Source: Solirubrobacter deserti
GTDB taxonomy: Bacteria > Actinomycetota > Thermoleophilia > Solirubrobacterales > Solirubrobacteraceae
Direction: 5' to 3'
NCBI RefSeq assembly: GCF_003344625.1
Contig: NZ_QPKJ02000006.1
Location: 682,001 to 746,000 of the forward strand
DNA length: 64,000 bases
Shown here: piece by piece, positions 61,830-64,000 of the stretch
How positions within the stretch are numbered: the stretch's first letter is position 1
Layout: every line of letters begins with the position of its first letter
Made by a program: the position numbers and the translations under genes
Notes under the pieces: generated by a model
Databases searched by the model: none
What the model was told of the DNA's origin: nothing
What the model saw: the letters and a program-made list of their open reading frames with translations, nothing else

Positions 61830-62948
61830 CTAGCTCGCGGCGATCGCGTCGACCGCGGGCTGCACCTTCTGGCGAACAGCATCGCTGATCGGGGCCGAGC
61901 CCGCGTTCGAGGCGGCCGCTTCCTGTCCCTCAGGGCTGATGATGTAGTTGATGAAGCCCTTGACGAGCGCGCCCTGGGCCGCGTCGTCGTACTGCGTGCA
62001 GGCCATAATGTAGGAGACGAGCACGATCGGGTACGTGCCGGCCTCGGTCGTCTCGCGGTTGAGGTCGTACGTGAACACGTGCGCACCCGGGTCGTCGGTC
62101 TCCTGGGACGCCTCGACGATCTTGGCCGCGGCCTCGGGCGTCGGGCCGACGAACTCCTCGCCGACCTTGATGCTGGCCGTGCCCAGCTCGCCGGCCTGAG
62201 AGGCGTCGGCGTAGCCGATGGCGCCCGCGCCGGCCTTGACGGCGTCCACGACGCCGGACGTGCCCTGCGCCGCCTCGCCGCCCTTGACGGGCCAATCGCC
62301 GCTGATCTCGAAGTCCCAGACGTCAGGGGCCACGGCGGCGAGGTACTCGACGAAGTTCTCCGTCGTGCCCGACTCGTCGGCGCGGTTGACCACCGTGATG
62401 CGGTCGCTCGGCAGCTGCGCGTCCGGGTTGTCGGCCTTGATGGCCGCGTCGTCCCAGGTCTTGATCTCCTGCTTGAAGATCTTCGCCACCGTCTCCGGCG
62501 AGAGCTGCAGGTTGTCGACGCCCTCGAGGTTGTAGATGACGGCGATCGGCGAGATGTAGGCCGGAATCTCGATCAGGTTGTCGGGGCCGCCGCAGCGCTC
62601 CTGGGCGCCGGTGAGCTCCTCGTCGGCGAGGTGCGCGTCGGTGCCGCCGAAGGCGGTGCCGCCGGCGACGAACTGCTCGCGACCGCCGCCCGAGCCCACC
62701 GGGTCGTAGGAGATGGTGGCGCCGGGGTTGGCCTCGCCGAAGCCGGCGATCCAGGCCTGCATGGCGGCTTCCTGCGAAGACGCACCGGCGCCGGCGATGT
62801 TGCCCTCGAGCTCCTCCGCCGCGGGCGTGCTCTCACCACCGGCAGCCGGGGTGTTGGTCGGCTCCTCCTCGTTGGAGGCACCGCAGGCAGCCAGCGTCAG
62901 CGCGGCGGCGAAGGCCACGCACGCCGGCATGAACCGCTTCGAAATCAT
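61830..62948 (-). CDS. pstS: Phosphate-binding lipoprotein PstS
   Basis: A 372-residue high-affinity phosphate-binding protein anchored by a lipobox (LTLAACGAS). Phosphate-contact segments include AGASSQEAAMQAWI, YDPVGSGGGREQFV, FGGTDAHLADEE and VNRADESGTTENFVEYL. It ends with IISPEGQEAAASNAGSAPI. It is the first gene of the pst operon, with 11-bp PHO-type repeats and a -10 element about 60-100 bp upstream. Confidence 0.97.
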   Translation of the reverse strand: MISKRFMPACVAFAAALTLAACGASNEEEPTNTPAAGGESTPAAEELEGNIAGAGASSQEAAMQAWIAGFGEANPGATISYDPVGSGGGREQFVAGGTAFGGTDAHLADEELTGAQERCGGPDNLIEIPAYISPIAVIYNLEGVDNLQLSPETVAKIFKQEIKTWDDAAIKADNPDAQLPSDRITVVNRADESGTTENFVEYLAAVAPDVWDFEISGDWPVKGGEAAQGTSGVVDAVKAGAGAIGYADASQAGELGTASIKVGEEFVGPTPEAAAKIVEASQETDDPGAHVFTYDLNRETTEAGTYPIVLVSYIMACTQYDDAAQGALVKGFINYIISPEGQEAAASNAGSAPISDAVRQKVQPAVDAIAAS

Positions 62949-63007
62949 CGAACCCTTCCTTCTGTATCCATGAGCCGGCGACCCTGGCAGGCCGTCGGCG
63001 CAAGTCT

Positions 63008-63046
63008 GTTATCGAGACGTTTCCGACCTGTGAAAAGGATGTGAAG
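63008..63046 (-). promoter_or_regulatory. PHO box and promoter of the pst operon, inside the upstream regulator gene
   Basis: On the minus strand TTCACA occurs at 63040-63045 and again at 63029-63034, exactly 11 bp apart, as in actinobacterial PHO boxes (GTTCACC-type direct repeats). TCGATAAC with a -10-like GATAAC (63008-63013) follows. The repeats encode the last residues (SHPFHRS) of the upstream gene, and the -10 overlaps its stop codon. Confidence 0.7.
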
Positions 63047-63389
63047 GCTCCGGCTGGAACCGGTAGCCGAAGCCGAAGTGCGTGTGGATGAACCCCCACT
63101 CCGGCAACGCGGCTGCGAGCTTGGTCCTCAGCTTGTGCACGTACACATCCACGGACCGATCCTGTCCGCGTAGCGGCGCTCCCCACACCGTCTCGTACAG
63201 CTCCTCGCGCGCCACGATCCGCCCCTCACGCCGCGCCAGCGCGGCCAGCAACTCCAGCTCGCGGACGGACAGCGACAGCGTGCGACCGCGGGCCCGGGCC
63301 AGGTGCTCTGAGGGTCGAATCTCCAGGTCCCCGGCAACCAAGACTTCGATCGGCTCACTTGTCTGCACGAGCCGTACCTTGTGCGGCAA
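63009..63389 (-). CDS. Stand-alone OmpR-type winged-helix DNA-binding protein (no receiver)
   Basis: A 126-residue protein consisting of little more than the OmpR/PhoB C-terminal DNA-binding domain: SLSVRELELLAALARREG, IVAREELYETVWG, DRSVDVYVHKLRTKLA and HTHFGFGYRF. It closely matches the domain of the response regulator at 57164 (DRSVDVFVRKLRSKLE, HTHFGIGYRF). There is no receiver domain, and upstream sequence belongs to the HD gene. The TTG start has GGAG 8 nt upstream; a GTG at 63368 is an alternative. A direct role at the pst promoter, which its own 3' end contains, is inferred. Confidence 0.88.
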   Translation of the reverse strand: MPHKVRLVQTSEPIEVLVAGDLEIRPSEHLARARGRTLSLSVRELELLAALARREGRIVAREELYETVWGAPLRGQDRSVDVYVHKLRTKLAAALPEWGFIHTHFGFGYRFQPEPSHPFHRSETSR

Positions 63390-63403
63390 GCGCCGCGCTC
63401 CGG

Positions 63404-64000
63404 TTACGCGGCCGTGAACTCGCTGTTATCAGGTTGTGAAGGCGGCAGCACGTCGAGCGCCCACAACTCGAACTCGAGCTGATCCACGAGCGCGAGGTCC
63501 TGCGTGCTCGCGCGCAGCATCTCCAGGCTGGCGCGGTAGTGCTCCAGTTTCCGGCCCAGCAGCTCGCTCGGGTCGCGGATGGCCTTCCCGCGCAGCTCGC
63601 GCACCTTGGCGACCTTGTCGGCGGCGTAGATCGCGCACGCGTCGCGACCGGCGGCGGCCACCTGGTCGCGCAGCGCGCTCTTGCGCGCCGCGTAGGCCTG
63701 GATGCTCGGGTTCTCGGTGACGGCGGCCACCAGCCGCGCCACCCGTGAGCCGAACCGCCGGTGCACGTCGTCGAGCGTGACGCTGGTGTTCTCGACGATG
63801 TCGTGCAGCACGCCCGCGGTCACCACGTCGTCGTCGAAGTCGCGCCCGTTGAGCAGCGACGCCACCTCCAGCGGGTGCAGGACGAACGGCGCCTGGTCCA
63901 CCTCCCGGCGCTGATCGGCATGCATGATCAGCGCCCACTCGACGGCGCGGCGGACGGGAGGACGGGTTTCGGCGAACGGCGGCAGGCGTGTTGTCAGCAC
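63404..64000 (-). CDS. HD-domain (MESH1/SpoT-hydrolase-like) phosphohydrolase, possibly 5'-truncated by the window
   Basis: At least 198 residues of an HD hydrolase. The family pattern is PFVLHPLEVASLL (first metal His), GVLHDIVENTSVT (HD plus the E-N pair seen as ED in SpoT), and KVAKVRELRGKAI downstream, close to small alarmone hydrolases of the MESH1 type that remove the 3'-pyrophosphate from ppGpp. The reading frame is open to the last base, where a GTG could be the start; the gene may extend further. Its 3' end lies 14 bp before the winged-helix gene, suggesting a common transcript with the phosphate regulator. Confidence 0.8.
   Translation of the reverse strand: MLTTRLPPFAETRPPVRRAVEWALIMHADQRREVDQAPFVLHPLEVASLLNGRDFDDDVVTAGVLHDIVENTSVTLDDVHRRFGSRVARLVAAVTENPSIQAYAARKSALRDQVAAAGRDACAIYAADKVAKVRELRGKAIRDPSELLGRKLEHYRASLEMLRASTQDLALVDQLEFELWALDVLPPSQPDNSEFTAA

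Overview
This window is a very GC-rich chromosomal segment from an actinobacterium-like organism. The gene content fits the Thermoleophilia/Solirubrobacterales best. That is an inference from several traits: uvrC next to rapZ, an actinobacterial gap-pgk-tpiA-gpmI run, a System I (Ccm) cytochrome c maturation set, Tad-type pilus genes, many GTG/TTG starts, and chains of ATGA/GTGA-coupled genes. There are no rRNA genes, CRISPR arrays, insertion sequences or phage genes. One tRNA is present.

Layout. 1-5.4 kb: the 5' part of a GH13 alpha-glucosidase, a DHA2 drug exporter, a small basic protein, a LysR regulator facing a GNAT-fragment/EamA pair, and an alkB gene behind a near-perfect SOS (LexA) box. 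5.5-12.1 kb: a luciferase-like monooxygenase overlapping a fatty acid desaturase, then a tyrosine/homogentisate operon controlled by a divergent Lrp/AsnC gene: hppD, a compact serpin, hmgA and a maleylacetate-reductase-like gene. 12.1-13.5 kb: SnoaL, ArsR and SRPBCC genes. 13.5-20.9 kb: cytochrome c maturation in two blocks (ccmE-ccmF-ccmI-like with secG; ccmG-ccmH-ccdA), separated by a zinc ribbon, an RDD protein, a thiamine-binding protein, rsgA and tRNA-Gly(CCC). 20.9-25.4 kb: an rlmH / RTX-repeat pseudogene / argS / small protein / copper-protein operon. 25.4-29.5 kb: DUF3467, an M48 protease, a phosphoesterase, and a lipoprotein-PknB pair. 29.5-33.7 kb: epimerase, methyltransferase, tgt, hsp20 and marR.

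34-42.9 kb: the glycolytic operon, a quinone oxidoreductase/TetR divergent pair with a triple operator, rapZ and uvrC. 43-53 kb: a secreted glycoside hydrolase, a threonine-aldolase-like enzyme with a ring-cleaving dioxygenase, a beta-trefoil-like secreted protein facing a large LAL-type LuxR regulator, a Cys/His-repeat lipoprotein pair and a secreted M14 carboxypeptidase. 53.2-56.7 kb: a four-gene Tad-like operon ending in an unusual three-domain protein (Tad anchor + VanY peptidase + SLT transglycosylase); one TadE gene contains a perfect 21-bp hairpin.

57-64 kb: a phosphate locus. pstS-pstC-pstA-pstB-phoU is followed by an OmpR-type response regulator and preceded by a gene for an OmpR-type DNA-binding domain with no receiver. 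Both the response regulator and pstS have 11-bp direct repeats of PHO-box type in front of a shared TCGATAAC promoter element; the pstS box lies inside the 3' end of the upstream regulator gene. A MESH1-like HD hydrolase gene runs to the window edge.

The most distinctive observations are the Tad-VanY-SLT fusion operon, the serpin inside the homogentisate operon, the CxxxF variant of CcmE, the degenerate HIGH box of ArgS, the PHM-like/cupredoxin fusion, and the PHO box embedded in a regulator gene.
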